Shown piece by piece: positions 12,511-24,329 of a DNA stretch of 64,000 nucleotides. Both the position numbers and the translations under genes were made by a program. Under the pieces are notes generated by a model. It saw only the letters and a program-made list of their open reading frames with translations, was not told where the DNA came from and ran no database searches. Position 1 is the first letter of the stretch; each line of letters opens with the position of its first letter. The DNA is from Capitulum mitella (lineage: Eukaryota > Arthropoda > Thecostraca > Pollicipedomorpha > Pollicipedidae): positions 2,666,001-2,730,000 of the forward strand of contig CP099840.1 in the NCBI GenBank assembly GCA_030062745.1, in the 5' to 3' direction.

Positions 12511-13950
12511 TCTGCCTCTCCTGTCCGCTGGCATCTCTGATTTTCGCATTTGTTCGTCAGCGGAGCCCGGACCTCCGATCTGCAGACCATTTCCGGCAGA
12601 TCGATTTGCCCAATGAGGGGGACATCGATTGAAAATTAATCACACCCAATGGACGGTAATGACCTGGGCTGCGGCCGGACACCAGGAACAAATGAGCTTT
12701 TGATGCTGCCCTGCACTGTTGGGGGCGCAAAGCGTGAGTTAGCACCGAACATGATGTTTTAAAAGGGTGACTAAGCACCCTCTTAATCTGCAGAATTGCC
12801 GGTCGTGGATGAAAGTGATATGACGTTCTATCAGTCTGGGCACATCAACAGTTGATTGTAAAACTCACGAGATGTAAGGAACAAATTTCTTCTTGGACAT
12901 TGCTAACAAAATTCATAGGTATTGATTCGAAGGAATTCTGTATCCTGATAGCCATTTCCTAAATTCTGTGTGCAGAATTTAAGAGTATGACGTGGAAGAA
13001 CGATTTAACCATTCACGACCAAATATCTAGTCATGAATCTGGCCAAGCTGTCCATGGCCTTCCGTGGCTGTTCCAGAAAGAGGTTTGGTTGTCGTTTAAG
13101 CATTTGGCGCGGCTCCCTCGGCTCTCCCTGCCATCCGGAGATTCAGATCAAAGTTCATCGAGAAAAGATTTAAGTGGCATTTCACCAAACGGGCGCGCGC
13201 AGGGAGCTTATTTAACTGAAAGAAAGCAATGCAATTCTGCATCAACATGTTTCAGGACGCAGAATGCATTAAAACCCCACGTATTATTATTTAGAATGGT
13301 GGCATGCCATGTTAGCGTTAACTTCTTTCCTGCTATACGTCGAATGACGTTCATTGCAGAGAAAAGCCAACATTTCGTTTGATGGTCCCTGTTGCAATAT
13401 ACACCCCAAATCCTTGGCTTGTAGAGACTAATTGCAGAGTAAAGGGCTTCAAGCAGCTTTTTAACTACCTCTATGATTTTTCCACGAAGTTTAGGGTAGC
13501 GCTGCTATGAACTGTCTGAATAGTTGCCGGAAGCACGCTACTAAGTGAAATTACAGAGGTAGTTCTAGTTGAAAATGTGGGTGGAAAGGTGCAAATTGAA
13601 CGTTATTTGCTATACAGGAGCCACGGTCCTAGAAAATGGACGAGCAGTTTTCAACGTAGTAAGTTTTAACGGAGCCTTTTAACCAAAAGTAGAATGCTTA
13701 TATTGGCCAGAGCATTATGAATTGATTATGGCATTTATGACAGAACTGAAGTGCGGTTTCAGTTCTACGATACGGAAGATGGCAATCTTGAACGCCTTTC
13801 CAGCTACTATGATTAATTCTCCGCGTAAAAATGAGAAAACAACCCAAATTTGTATGACATATCGCTCAGCTGAAAATACGGAAGACATTTTACCGAATGT
13901 GCATGTTTGCTAGTGCCATGCCACTTCGACCAGTCGGCAGCTTTGTGCAG
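12511..13950. other. Gene-less stretch
   Basis: No gene, RNA or repeat array is recognised. Confidence 0.5.
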
Positions 13951-14400
13951 GTCATTCTCCGTCCCGGTGTCCACCCCTTGCGTCTGTTCCCACCATTCTG
14001 CCGGGCCCCGGAGCCGCACACAGCCCCCCCCCGCCGTTTCCGTCGATGCGCGCACGCTGAAAGCCCGGCGTTCGTCGCGCCGGTGCCGACTGAGGCCCGG
14101 GTCGTCGGCGCCGGCGGCAGTGGTGGCGTCGGCGCCGACGAGGTCGCACTGCCCCCTGCCCGGGAGCGGCAGGCGCCGCCGTCGCGACCGGCGAGCCCTG
14201 TTCGTTGTTTCCGAACTGGGCGGAGTGAGCAGACCGTTCGGTGGTTACCGCCGCACATTTTGTGATCGGCCGACGGCCTGGTTTTCAGAGGAGGAAGAGC
14301 TAGGGCCGCGGCGCCGTGCCGAACTCCGTCCACACGGCCTCCGAGGTGTGGGCCAGCCATGATCAGGTCTCCGGAGGGGGGGAGGCAGTCGCGCAGCTCT
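13951..14400. other. CpG-rich island
   Basis: A GC-rich block with GGCGCC and GCCGGC words and frames open in several registers on both strands. The translations are low complexity (R/P/A-rich), so no protein is called. Confidence 0.45.
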
Positions 14401-16977
14401 GAACGGTGAGACCGGCATGTCCGAAACACTGTCGGATCCCCGGCCCTAAATACGCCCTGACCTGTTTGCGGGAACTATAGGAAGATCGGTGTCAGTCTCA
14501 TTCGCGCTGTCTTGCGTACCTGTGCCGTTGGCAGACCTCCTGCGGCCGTACCGTGAGTTGTGCTTATTTGGTTGGCGAGAACGTAGAAGAGCGAGTGTGT
14601 CTGACTACTCTCCGGCAGACAGCTTTGTCTTTTACCGATATTCAACCGGGAAAAAGCTGTGCCGGCTAAAAACGCGCGGTTAGCCATGGAACGAGATATA
14701 CTCACACAAAGATGGGCAAACGAAAGGTATTGGTGGCTTAGATCGGAAAAAGTTAGCGTTTATTGTTTACCACAGTAGACATAAATAATGATAAGAGGAA
14801 AGTGGAGAAACGCATGACGCAATGTAACGGTCAGCTTTGACTTGAAAACACTATAACGATACAGAGTTTCTGCCATCTATTCAAATTTTCTTTCTTTTTG
14901 ATGAATCACGGAACAACTTAATGATTGAAACTGATTTTTGGTACTTCAATGGTTTTAATATTGTCCTATGTTTTAACGGTTGACCTGGTTTTAATAATTT
15001 AAGAGCATTGTCCTTTTTAAAAGTGTTTCTCACCAAACGCATTAAGTAACACAAATAACACTTCTGACGCCTGTTTCACAAGAATATTTCTGATGCAACA
15101 ACAACCTACAAATTATTAACACAAATCCCCGTTACATTTTTTTGTTTGTTTTTTTTCTCCCAAAACTTTGCCCCGAAAGGTTACTGCGATCATGCTACTT
15201 ATTGAAACAACAGTAACAGCAATATTTAAAGAAACATCATCCTAAGTCTGGTCCTCGAGAACAGTAATGCGTTCAGCTCATCAGGAGCATATAAAAAGGC
15301 CCAAATTTTCGGCACTTCCATGATTTAGGAGCGGCACGCACAAACTCAGTGTTAGAGCAGCAGGGACGTTACCCTGAAAAACTTAATCATTAACAACTGA
15401 GTAAAATCGCTATTACGGACTCAGAACAGGTGCATTCGTCGTTACCGGTCAACAGTCGTCTCCACTGTTCCAGCATTCTCGTCGGTGTGACCAGGTCATG
15501 ACGTCAGCAGGGGTTTTTGTTTGACATTTAATCACAGCGCCTCGGTTGCAGTCTAGCGTCCACTTATCTGGACGTCAAACAAATAATTTATGACACAAAC
15601 ATGAGTCAGTGGTTCTCAGCATTAGAACACGTACGGAGGCGAAATTAGTCCAAGTAGGTCTTGCCCAGCCGCGCCTGACAAAGGTGCAAGATCAACGAGG
15701 GAACGTGCGTAGTCCCAAGAAAACAAACAACAGCAACCGCAGTCTTTGATGGTTCTCTAGTTCTGGGTTATCAATACACGGCGCCACTCAAAGTTTGCTG
15801 AATGTGCGAAAACAAGGATAGCTTGGCATCGCGTCAACCAAATTAACCCAGTTGGCGCGTCACATTGCGGGGAATGGCGCCCAATCGTTGTCTCGATGAA
15901 CTTCGCCTGAGGTTATTCAGCAGCTGGGAATGGCACACTTGAGAGCTGCAAATAGATTTTTTGGTTGTGAGCAGAAGGCCGCAGTCGTCTACGACATATC
16001 TGCGTCTCCTCAACAGTTGCATCCCTGCAGAACTGATGGAATTCTGGTGGAAATGGATATTGGATAGCGAACTTCGTGCATGTATTCAGAAGTGTCGGCC
16101 CCTTTCCGTGTTCCTCCCCGGTACGTAAGATTCCGCGCTGTGGCGGAAAAGTCCGCCCCCTCGATCTAGTTAATTACTGGTCCGATTTCCTGGCGGAAAA
16201 CGATGTTTGATAGCCTGCAGCGAGATTTACGCTTCTGAAAAGAATGCCCAAAATTTCGAAAGCAAGGGGGATAGGGAGGTCAAAATGGGGGAATAAATAA
16301 GGGTTTACTAATACGAGACTTCTGATCACATTTCATAACTGATTTTGCTCTACTTCACGTCATTTTACCAACAATGAATGGATCTATCACATATCTTAGA
16401 AAGAGGTCGATTTTTAAAATTGATAGGTGTAACCAGGGTACATCAAAAGGATGAACATTTTGGGAAATGTTAATTCATTCTACAACATATTTCAAGTCTG
16501 GCGAGCTTATTTGTGTCTGGGAAAACTTTCCATATGTGTCACATGCCATATTATATACATATGAAATATGCCCATAGGTGAACATGTTATGGGACGAAAT
16601 ATGCACCCGAAGACCGATGCCTGGAGACACCCCTGGCAGTATGTATAGATGAATTATATGCGCAAATTAGGATGGAGATGTTTATATCGCCCTTAAGCTT
16701 TGCTATATCCATGCGATAAGTCAGAATAATAAGAGTATAATTATAATTAGTAGTATAAAAATAATTATAGTATAAAACCATATATGATATATACAGATAT
16801 GTATACATATAATAGTATAAAAATCATTAATAGTAATAAGACTATAAAAACGTCGCCTTTTACATGCCCTGGATCCGTCACTGACCAACACTTTTCCTTA
16901 GAATACTTCAAAATGTACAGATTACAAGTATTTCGGTCATTTGAACTGTGCGTGACGTTGTAAAGGATGTCATAGTA
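14401..16977. other. Gene-less, partly AT-rich stretch
   Basis: There is almost no open frame over 60 codons and no recognisable feature. AT content is high at 14880-15130 and 16540-16860. Confidence 0.55.
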
Positions 16978-17143
16978 AAAATGACCCGTCGAAGTGCGCG
17001 ATCTTTAGAAAGCACGATAAAATGACCACGTCGAAGTGCGCGATCTTTAGAAAGCACGATAAAATGACCACGTCGAAGTGCGCGATCTTTAGAAAGCACG
17101 ATAAAATGACCCGTCGAAGTGCGCGGTCTTTAGAAAGCACGAT
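16978..17143. repeat. 42-bp tandem repeat, four copies
   Basis: Four units of 41, 42, 42 and 41 bp share the core GTCGAAGTGCGCGATCTTTA followed by GAAAGCACGAT. The outer two copies lack one base (GACCCG instead of GACCACG) and the last has one G for A substitution. The near-identity suggests recent amplification. The minus-strand translation repeats a short K/D/R/A/L motif only because the unit length is a multiple of three. Confidence 0.92.
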
Positions 17144-18560
17144 ATTCCTAAAGCATTCCTCCCAAAAATATGTCCTGGAACCGCCTTCGGAGAGGATTTT
17201 TTGGGGGAATTTTATCACAACATGTAAAGAACATATTTAGTAGGTCACAAAGTTTCGTGAAGTAGCTCCTCAAGGCCCGGGAATGACGGGCGTAAAACCG
17301 CAGAGAGGTCAAAATCTGCGCCCCCAGCAAGGAATGGGTTTAATGGGTTTATTTTTTTCCGCGGATGAAAATGCCGTTCATCCACAACATTCACAAGCTG
17401 GTGCTTACAAGTCGTATTGCTGGTATTAAACGAGCATTTATCACTGCTTTTTAGCATTTTTATATTAATTATTACATAAACGATCTATTTATTATTCTGA
17501 CCGGATGGCAATGTTTCAGTTCCAAATATGGTCTATATAGTGACCAGACACAATATCACAGACTGAGGATGCTTGACTGAACAGAAAATCCAATGATCTG
17601 CTTTGAGAAGCCGTTGTAACGGACACCAAGTGCGTGAAGCGTCCGATGTGGCAGCATTTTGTTCGGCCGAATCATTTCCATGTCTGACAAGATTTCGAAA
17701 CCAAACCTCAAGCCTGGAGCGCTAGAATGAACGTAACGAGCTCTACGGCGGCCTGTTTGTCTCAGCTGTCACACTGCACAGCGGCAGCTGAACGGTCTCA
17801 TTAGAATGGAAATCACCCGAAAACAGGCGTAGGGAACGTGGAGTGCGCCTCGGAAACTCCTCAGACGGTCTTGCTGCCACGTCTGGAAAGTCATATTAGA
17901 CGTACCGCCAGCTCTGAGTCGGTCATTCGTGACTCGGGGCGCAAGCGCGCTCTTGGGAACCGAACAACATTTGCCGGAGGGCATTTGGTTTCGCCGAGTG
18001 GAGTCAGGCTTTGCCGCGTCGTGGAGGGATTATTGATTGGAGCTTGAACTGGAGCTTCAGGACCTGCTAGCTTACGAGAACAACAGATAAGCTTGTCCCT
18101 AAATTGCTGGTGTAAGCCTGTCAACATCGATCTGTTTGTAGTGCGTTTCGGGCCACAGAGATCTGCACACCAAAAACCTGTCTCTGGTGTTGGAGGATAC
18201 TTAAGTTGGGATGTTCTTCTGTTTGCGACTGGCCCTATGATTAGCTGGCTCAGGGGAACGTAATTTCATGCTTTTCTCGAAACGCAGGCAATGCTTGCAG
18301 TGCTGTGTACAACTGTGTACACTTGACTTTCGACAATGTGTGACCTCTAGCACTAGTAGTGTACGGAGCTTAGGGCGTCAGGTATTTTACATTTTTTTTT
18401 TTAAAGTCGGATCACTAACACTGTAGTTGCGGATGACCAACTCGTGAATTTGCAATGCTGAGAAATAAACAAGTAATAATTAATTTAGCAAACACTTTGG
18501 TATTTGCGATGCAAAACAGGACACCCACCGGATCTTTATATTCTGATGGGCACTTGTACA
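17144..18560. other. Gene-less stretch
   Basis: No gene or ordered repeat is recognised. Confidence 0.5.
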
Positions 18561-18604
18561 ACGAGTACGATTCGGTTGTTCGGTACAGCAACCGAATCAC
18601 TCGT
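18561..18604. repeat. Stem-loop just ahead of the 56-bp satellite
   Basis: ACGAGTACGATTCGGTTG pairs with CAACCGAATCACTCGT across a ten-base loop, with a two-base bulge. It ends about 40 bp before the first satellite unit. Confidence 0.7.
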
Positions 18605-18644
18605 GACTTAATACAGCAGGCATGGGCTGCCGCGGCCCAGTACT

Positions 18645-19572
18645 GCAGAGACTGGGTACAGCGTATCGGCGCTCCAGCGATGAGACACAGCAGCTCAGCA
18701 GAGGAGAGACTGGGTGCAGCGTCTCGGCGCTCCTGAGATGAGACAGCAGCTCAGTAGAGCAGAGACTGGGTGCAGCGTATCGGCGCTCCTGAGATGAGAC
18801 AGCAGCTCAGTAGAGCAGAGACTGGGTGCGGCGTATCGGCGCTCCTGAGATGAGACAGCAGCTCAGTAGAGGAGAGACTGGGTGCGGCGTATCGGCGCTC
18901 CTGAGATGAGACAGCAGCTCAGTAGAGGAGAGACTGGGTGCAGCATCTCGGCGCTCCTGAGATGAGACAGCAGCTCAGTAGAGGAGAGACTGGGTGCAGC
19001 ATCTCGGCGCTCCTGAGATGAGACAGCAGCTCAGCAGAGGAGAGACTGGGTGCAGCGTCTCGGCTCTCCAGCGATGAGACAGCAGCTCAGTAGAGGAGAG
19101 ACTGGGTGCAGCGTCTCGGCTCTCCAGCGATGAGACAGCAGCTCAGTAGAGGAGAGACTGGGTGCAGCGTCTCGGCGCTCCAGCGATGAGACACAGCAGC
19201 TCAGTAGAGGAGAGACTGGGTGCGGCGTCTCGGCGCTCCAGAGATGAGACAGCAGCTCAGTAGAGCAGAGACTGGGTGCGACGTATCGGCGCTCCTGAGA
19301 TGAGACAGCAGCTCAGTAGAGGAGAGACTGGGTGCAGCATCTCGGCGCTCCTGAGATGAGACAGCAGCTCAGCAGAGGAGAGACTGGGTGCAGCGTCTCG
19401 GCTCTCCAGCGATGAGACAGCAGCTCAGTAGAGGAGAGACTGGGTGCAGCGTCTCGGCGCTCCAGCGATGAGACACAGCAGCTCAGTAGAGGAGAGACTG
19501 GGTGCGGCGTCTCGGCGCTCCAGAGATGAGACAGCAGCTCAGTAGAGCAGAGACTGGGTGCGGCGTATCTGA
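18645..19572. repeat. 56-bp minisatellite/satellite, 17 copies
   Basis: Seventeen units of 56 to 58 bp are each anchored by GAGACTGGGTGC and by ATGAGACAGCAGCTCAG. Units differ at a few diagnostic places (GTATCGG or GTCTCGG or ATCTCGG; CTCCTGAG or CTCCAGCG or CTCCAGAG; an extra AC in GAGACACAG). The order of variants from about 18985 recurs from about 19326, which points to duplication of multi-unit blocks. Neither strand has an open frame through the array. Confidence 0.96.
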
Positions 19573-22515
19573 GATGAGCCGTGGCGGCTCGGCGCCGCTC
19601 GGGGCGCCGGCCGGCCGCCGTGATTCAGGCCCACTCTGATGTCGGCTTATTGAAACAACACGGGTGATTAATTGCTCCTCCACGTGTCGGCTTCGATACG
19701 CGTCATCGTTGTAACAGGTCGGGCGCAGGCGGCAGGCGCCCGCCTAACGAACGCTTCCTTGCTGGAGCTGGGGTCGATGAGGTGCCAGGGTGACCTCTGC
19801 CAAAGAACGGTCGAGGTCATGAGACATATGTGGTGGGAACCCCTTTTTGCTGATTTTCGTAGCCATTGGTCGTAGTTTGACTGGAAAAAAGCCCATTACA
19901 TAAGGTGAATTTTCCACCGTCGGTATGCTTCGGCATGTCGAAAAAATGGCGGAGTTTGCCTAATTATCAAAGATCATAATGTCTAGATCGTCGTCGACCG
20001 AAGACTGCAAGATGCATTAACGTGTAGTTCATAGAGGAACGCAATGATATGTTCAATAACCAATCGTCTCCTCCAAATTGCCATATTTTTTTCCTTTTTT
20101 ACCATAGTTCGGATTCCATGAATGTCAGGAAAAGCTTCAACACCACCAGACTTTTTGCACTTTTTCATGCAATCTTCCATACGTAAGTACTTTTCATCCA
20201 GCAAGGCAGGCTGGTGTTTTCTTTTTATTTGAATCGCAAACAAGCCTCGCGTCAGCAAATTAACACCTTCGTGGGTAAGCGTGACCCGATCTATCGCCCC
20301 CTGTCCTTCCGTGGCGTTTCGATCAGTGCAAGGGGTCGTCGTGCTCCCCGCTAGCTCCGCCGCTGTCTGCGTCACGGCAGAATTATAGCCGCAGTTCGGG
20401 AAATGGGCGCAGCACAGGACGGATGCAGTCCGAGGAAGATAACGCACGCTCCGAGCACGCGCCCTGTTGTCAGATTTATGACCCGACCGGCGTCGGGTTC
20501 TATTCAGCCGATTGCCCAGCTTAATATTCATTTGAACGATGTGGCACTGTTTTCGCGCTGGCGTAATTCTAATAGATATCACCCAGTCAGGACTGGTCTT
20601 TTCTGATAAATCACTCGCCGGCTGGGGTGTCTAATATTTGATGAAGATGTAGGGTGGAAGCAATTGATCAGGGCTGCCATACAAAGGCTACAAAGTGTTG
20701 CAATATTTCTCGCGGTAAGGTGTATTAGACATTTCCAGCATCGCCAGAATTTCGTAAGCCTTGTTATCACCACTATGGACAATTTCGTGGATATGCTCAC
20801 TCAATGTTTTAACGTGGAAAAGTTTTAGTCAGTTCACCGGTACTGCGAAACACACGTGTTTCCGTTAAACTCAGATCGATCTCTCGCACCACCGCTCTGC
20901 AATTTGGCGGCAACTTGTTAGCACACCAACTTGTGCAAATACAGTGAATTACGGGACTGATAGTGACATTGGCACCAGATTGGGTGACAGCGTGTCCAAT
21001 AATGTTAACGTAGCCCAATGCTGGAAGCGATTACAATAAGGAATGGTCTTTCGATCCACACGTTATTCCTATGGGAAGGTGACGCAGAAAATCCGAAAAC
21101 AGTGCTTTGCACAAATTGCCTGCATTGCGCGTTTGTTTACACGTACATTCGCATTATCGACTTTGACGGTGGCCATGTTGTTTGGAAGAAAGTAAAATTC
21201 CAGATAGGTATTTTACTCAGCAACGTGATTATGCCGTGTCGCTGAACGTCAGCGTGCGCGGGTCCTGATCTATGCTAACGTTACAACTCTGCTCCTCCCC
21301 CTCTCGTTGTGTGGGTGCATGGGCTGGCTTTCCGTCATCCAGGAAGTCTGGGGCTGGCGCTAGCCAATCGTCAGCCGGTAGTGACGGACCCAGGTTAGCT
21401 CAGTTCAGTTCAGCTAAGCTCAGCGAGGCGCCGTAAGGACCTGGGGTAGCAGTTGTGCCACATTCCTGAGTCTTTTCTGCACAGCGGAGACGATGCGAAT
21501 GCAGTTCGTGATAATCGTTGTGCAGCTTTTAAAGAAGGGTTTGGTTTGCTTTTGTTTGGTTTGAGCTAATTTGTGCAGCTGCTTGGGTTCAGGCTGCAGG
21601 TATGTAATCCACACCATGCTAAACACCGAAATTCAGGGTCGTCAGAATTTGAACGCAGAACATTGCTATTACGAGTTCGATTGGGTTTTCTCTGAACTTG
21701 CCAGGAAGAGGTGGTAAAGGAAAGGTTGTTCAGATCTTTGCGCATCTATGTCCCTTTAATGTCCATCTGGCTTATTTGCTTTGCTAATCGGCATCACGCA
21801 AGACGTGACTCGACGGTAGCACGAACAACATACGCAAAAGGAGTCATAGTTCTAGTACAACGTTTGGTCGTGGCGGCTCAAGATTATTACAGCCACGCCT
21901 TTCGTGGGCTTCTACGCAACTAATACTGCCGGAAACCATTGCTTTGTCCTCTCCGGAATCTGGAGACACTGTTCATTTCGAAGCAGTGTGCCGGACAGGC
22001 GGCGGGCTTTTCAAACACAGACACACTATCTGAATGCAAACTCAAACCAAGTCCGGACAGCGAAACTGGTTCCGCCTGCGTGCTGGTTGCGAGTTTGTCG
22101 CCCGATGGCTGGCTGGATATCGCAGGTGATATCTGAGCTGCCCCCTCCGCCGGACACGTCTCGGCTTCGTTGCCATACATGTCGATTATGAAAACGTATC
22201 CACTAGTGCGTTCACAGCAATACTTGTATTCGCCACTGCCTACACCTGTCCAGTTCGGAGCCAAGCGAACGAATGTATCATTAACGTGACGAAAAAGCAA
22301 CTCAGAAAGCTCGATCCCCGACGTTCATCGCCACCTGCTAACCTTAAGAAAAAAAAACACTTCTTAACAAACATCGGACAGCCAAATCGTCATATCATGT
22401 CAAATCATGCGAGCAGCTGCAGCTACGGCTACTTTATACGTACGAAAAATTGGAAGGCCCAGGTAGTCGATGTGACGGATCCAAAATGATTTGTTCTGTG
22501 GATGACGGACGGATG
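19573..22515. other. Gene-less stretch
   Basis: A leftward frame of 199 codons (19983-20582) and several shorter ones occur, but none resembles a family I recognise. Base composition does not favour them, so I do not call a gene. No repeat array is present. Confidence 0.45.
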
Positions 22516-22607
22516 AATTGGAGTAACGGGGTCATCATACTTTTCCCGTGATAAGATCAACTTTTTACAAACGCACTCTGGCGCCAGTCGGGCTCAAATC
22601 TAGACTG
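22516..22607 (+). repeat. Dispersed repeat, copy 1
   Basis: About 92 bp that recurs in the same orientation at 24232-24329. Shared blocks include CATCATACTTTTCC, GTGATAAGATCA and GGGCTCAAATCTAGACTG, and both copies contain the perfect palindrome CTGGCGCCAG. The GGCTCAAATCT block faintly resembles a polymerase III B box, so a SINE origin is possible but unproven. Confidence 0.8.
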
Positions 22608-22639
22608 TGAACTTGTGAAGCGTATTGCACAGCATCCCT

Positions 22640-22640
22640 C

Positions 22641-22696
<56 letters not shown>

Positions 22697-22800
22697 GTAT
22701 ATAAATATATATGTATATACACACAAACTGCCTTATAACGGCTGCCTTCCCTGCCCTTGCAGGGAAGGCAGCTGCTGTATATACATATATAGCAGCTGCC
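22640..22800. repeat. TA microsatellite followed by two nested perfect hairpins
   Basis: A long TA run (about 22641-22725) precedes a perfect 14-bp stem with a 4-base loop: GCTGCCTTCCCTGC at 22741-22754 pairs with 22759-22772. A second perfect 10-bp inverted repeat, GGCAGCTGCT at 22767-22776 and its complement at 22791-22800, reuses the end of the first stem and encloses a TATATACATATA spacer. Confidence 0.9.
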
Positions 22801-24231
22801 CTGCACTCGATTTCTGTGCCCCCTCTTCTTCTCGTCCTGCCTCTCCGCTTCTTCTTATCGCGCCTCCCTCTACCGGGCTAGCTTCGCCTCTGTATGTCGG
22901 TCTGTCTCCTTTTGTTGCGCCACGATCGCCATCTCACGCTTGCATCTGCCGTCCGCTGTCCCCCTCCCCCAGCCCAACGATCTGCCTCTCACTGGTTGGT
23001 TGTTGCTTTCACACACGCAAAAAACCTCAAATTTCGGCAAAGATAATCACCAAAAGGTCAAGAAACCTTCGAGTTTCTGAACGGCATACGGAACCTACAA
23101 GTAATGCCACCTCAATCGCACAGTGGGGAGCCCCGAAGAAATCGTACAGACGTTGCAAATGCCACCCGTGTCGGATGAAATACATCGATGCACACTTGCA
23201 GAGACCACTAAAAATTTCGAGCTCGTAGCCGTAACAGTTTATACACGGCAGCCCTCTCCAAGTGTGGTGGACAGATTGATGGATCAGACATGTTTAATAA
23301 TGAAATTCGGGATCAGTGCTATTTGGCAGCATCCGCCACTAACCACTCAAAGCAGCAACATTTGCTTTCGGCTGTTGTCATGATCGAATCCGTCAGTTTT
23401 GAAAAGTTCGCTTTCTCTTCATCAACGGCATGTTTATTTTTGTGTTGGTGCCAGCAAAAAAAAAATCTTTCAAACTTTTAAGCGTATAATTACTGCCCAT
23501 CAGGTTGTATTATGCAGTTTTAACGCCCCGCTTCCTTCATTGCTCGCTAAAAAATCGTCACGGGCCATACTAGAAGGGATGTTTAAAGATATTTTGTTTT
23601 ATACACCGCCACTACCATCACGTTTCTTGGCACTCGTCATGGTGATCAGGGCGTTGAAACGACGACCTCGAGCGTGTCACAACATTAACCTCAATATGCG
23701 CGAGTGAAATCCTGCTTCATCCCCTGTGGGTTCGGATCTGGTGCGCGCGGACCGCCCCGACCGGCCCATCTCTCCCACTCGCTCGGAACAGGAAATCCGC
23801 CTCCGAAACTCGTAAAACCAAACCGCGAAAGTTCCTCAGCGCCCTCAATAGACACGACTTCGTCTCGGCGTAAATCATGCAGCCGACCGGCGGCAGGGCT
23901 ACGGTAACTGGGAATTAACGTCATTGCTGCGACTATGGCCCGTATGAATAATTCAGGCGGCTCGGGCGCAGCTGAGTCGTGACCGTCAAATAGCTGGACC
24001 CGACCGCGGCCTATTGCGGCCTCGGCCGCGTGAAATACAGAGGCCCAACTTTGCCGCGCCGCCCGCCCCTAATGGAAGTGGTTGCGAGACCGCGGCCCAG
24101 CAAAATGGCCACCCAGATGGCCTTGCAGCAAGCCGGCGGTGTTCAGGGAGGACGCTTAAGCGGAGAGTTAAGGCAAGATATAAACCGGGATAATGTGTTT
24201 CGGCCGATAATGAAAGGACGTTCGCTGCGCT
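22801..24231. other. Gene-less stretch with one GC-rich block
   Basis: The 5' part (22801-22990) is pyrimidine-rich. A GC-rich block lies at about 23720-24140. Small frames open here have no family resemblance. Confidence 0.45.
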
Positions 24232-24329
24232 AAATTGGAGTAATGGGGTTTCGCATCATACTTTTCCTGTGATAAGATCAGCTTTTTTACAAAGAAGTTC
24301 TGGCGCCAGCCGGGCTCAAATCTAGACTG
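24232..24329 (+). repeat. Dispersed repeat, copy 2
   Basis: Second copy of the repeat at 22516-22607. It has several substitutions and small indels but keeps the CTGGCGCCAG palindrome and the CGGGCTCAAATCTAGACTG block. The flanks of the two copies are not alike. Confidence 0.8.

Noticed and set aside
19983-20582. A 199-codon leftward frame with a K-rich part
   Set aside because: No recognised domain and no coding-like composition. It could be reconsidered with transcript evidence.
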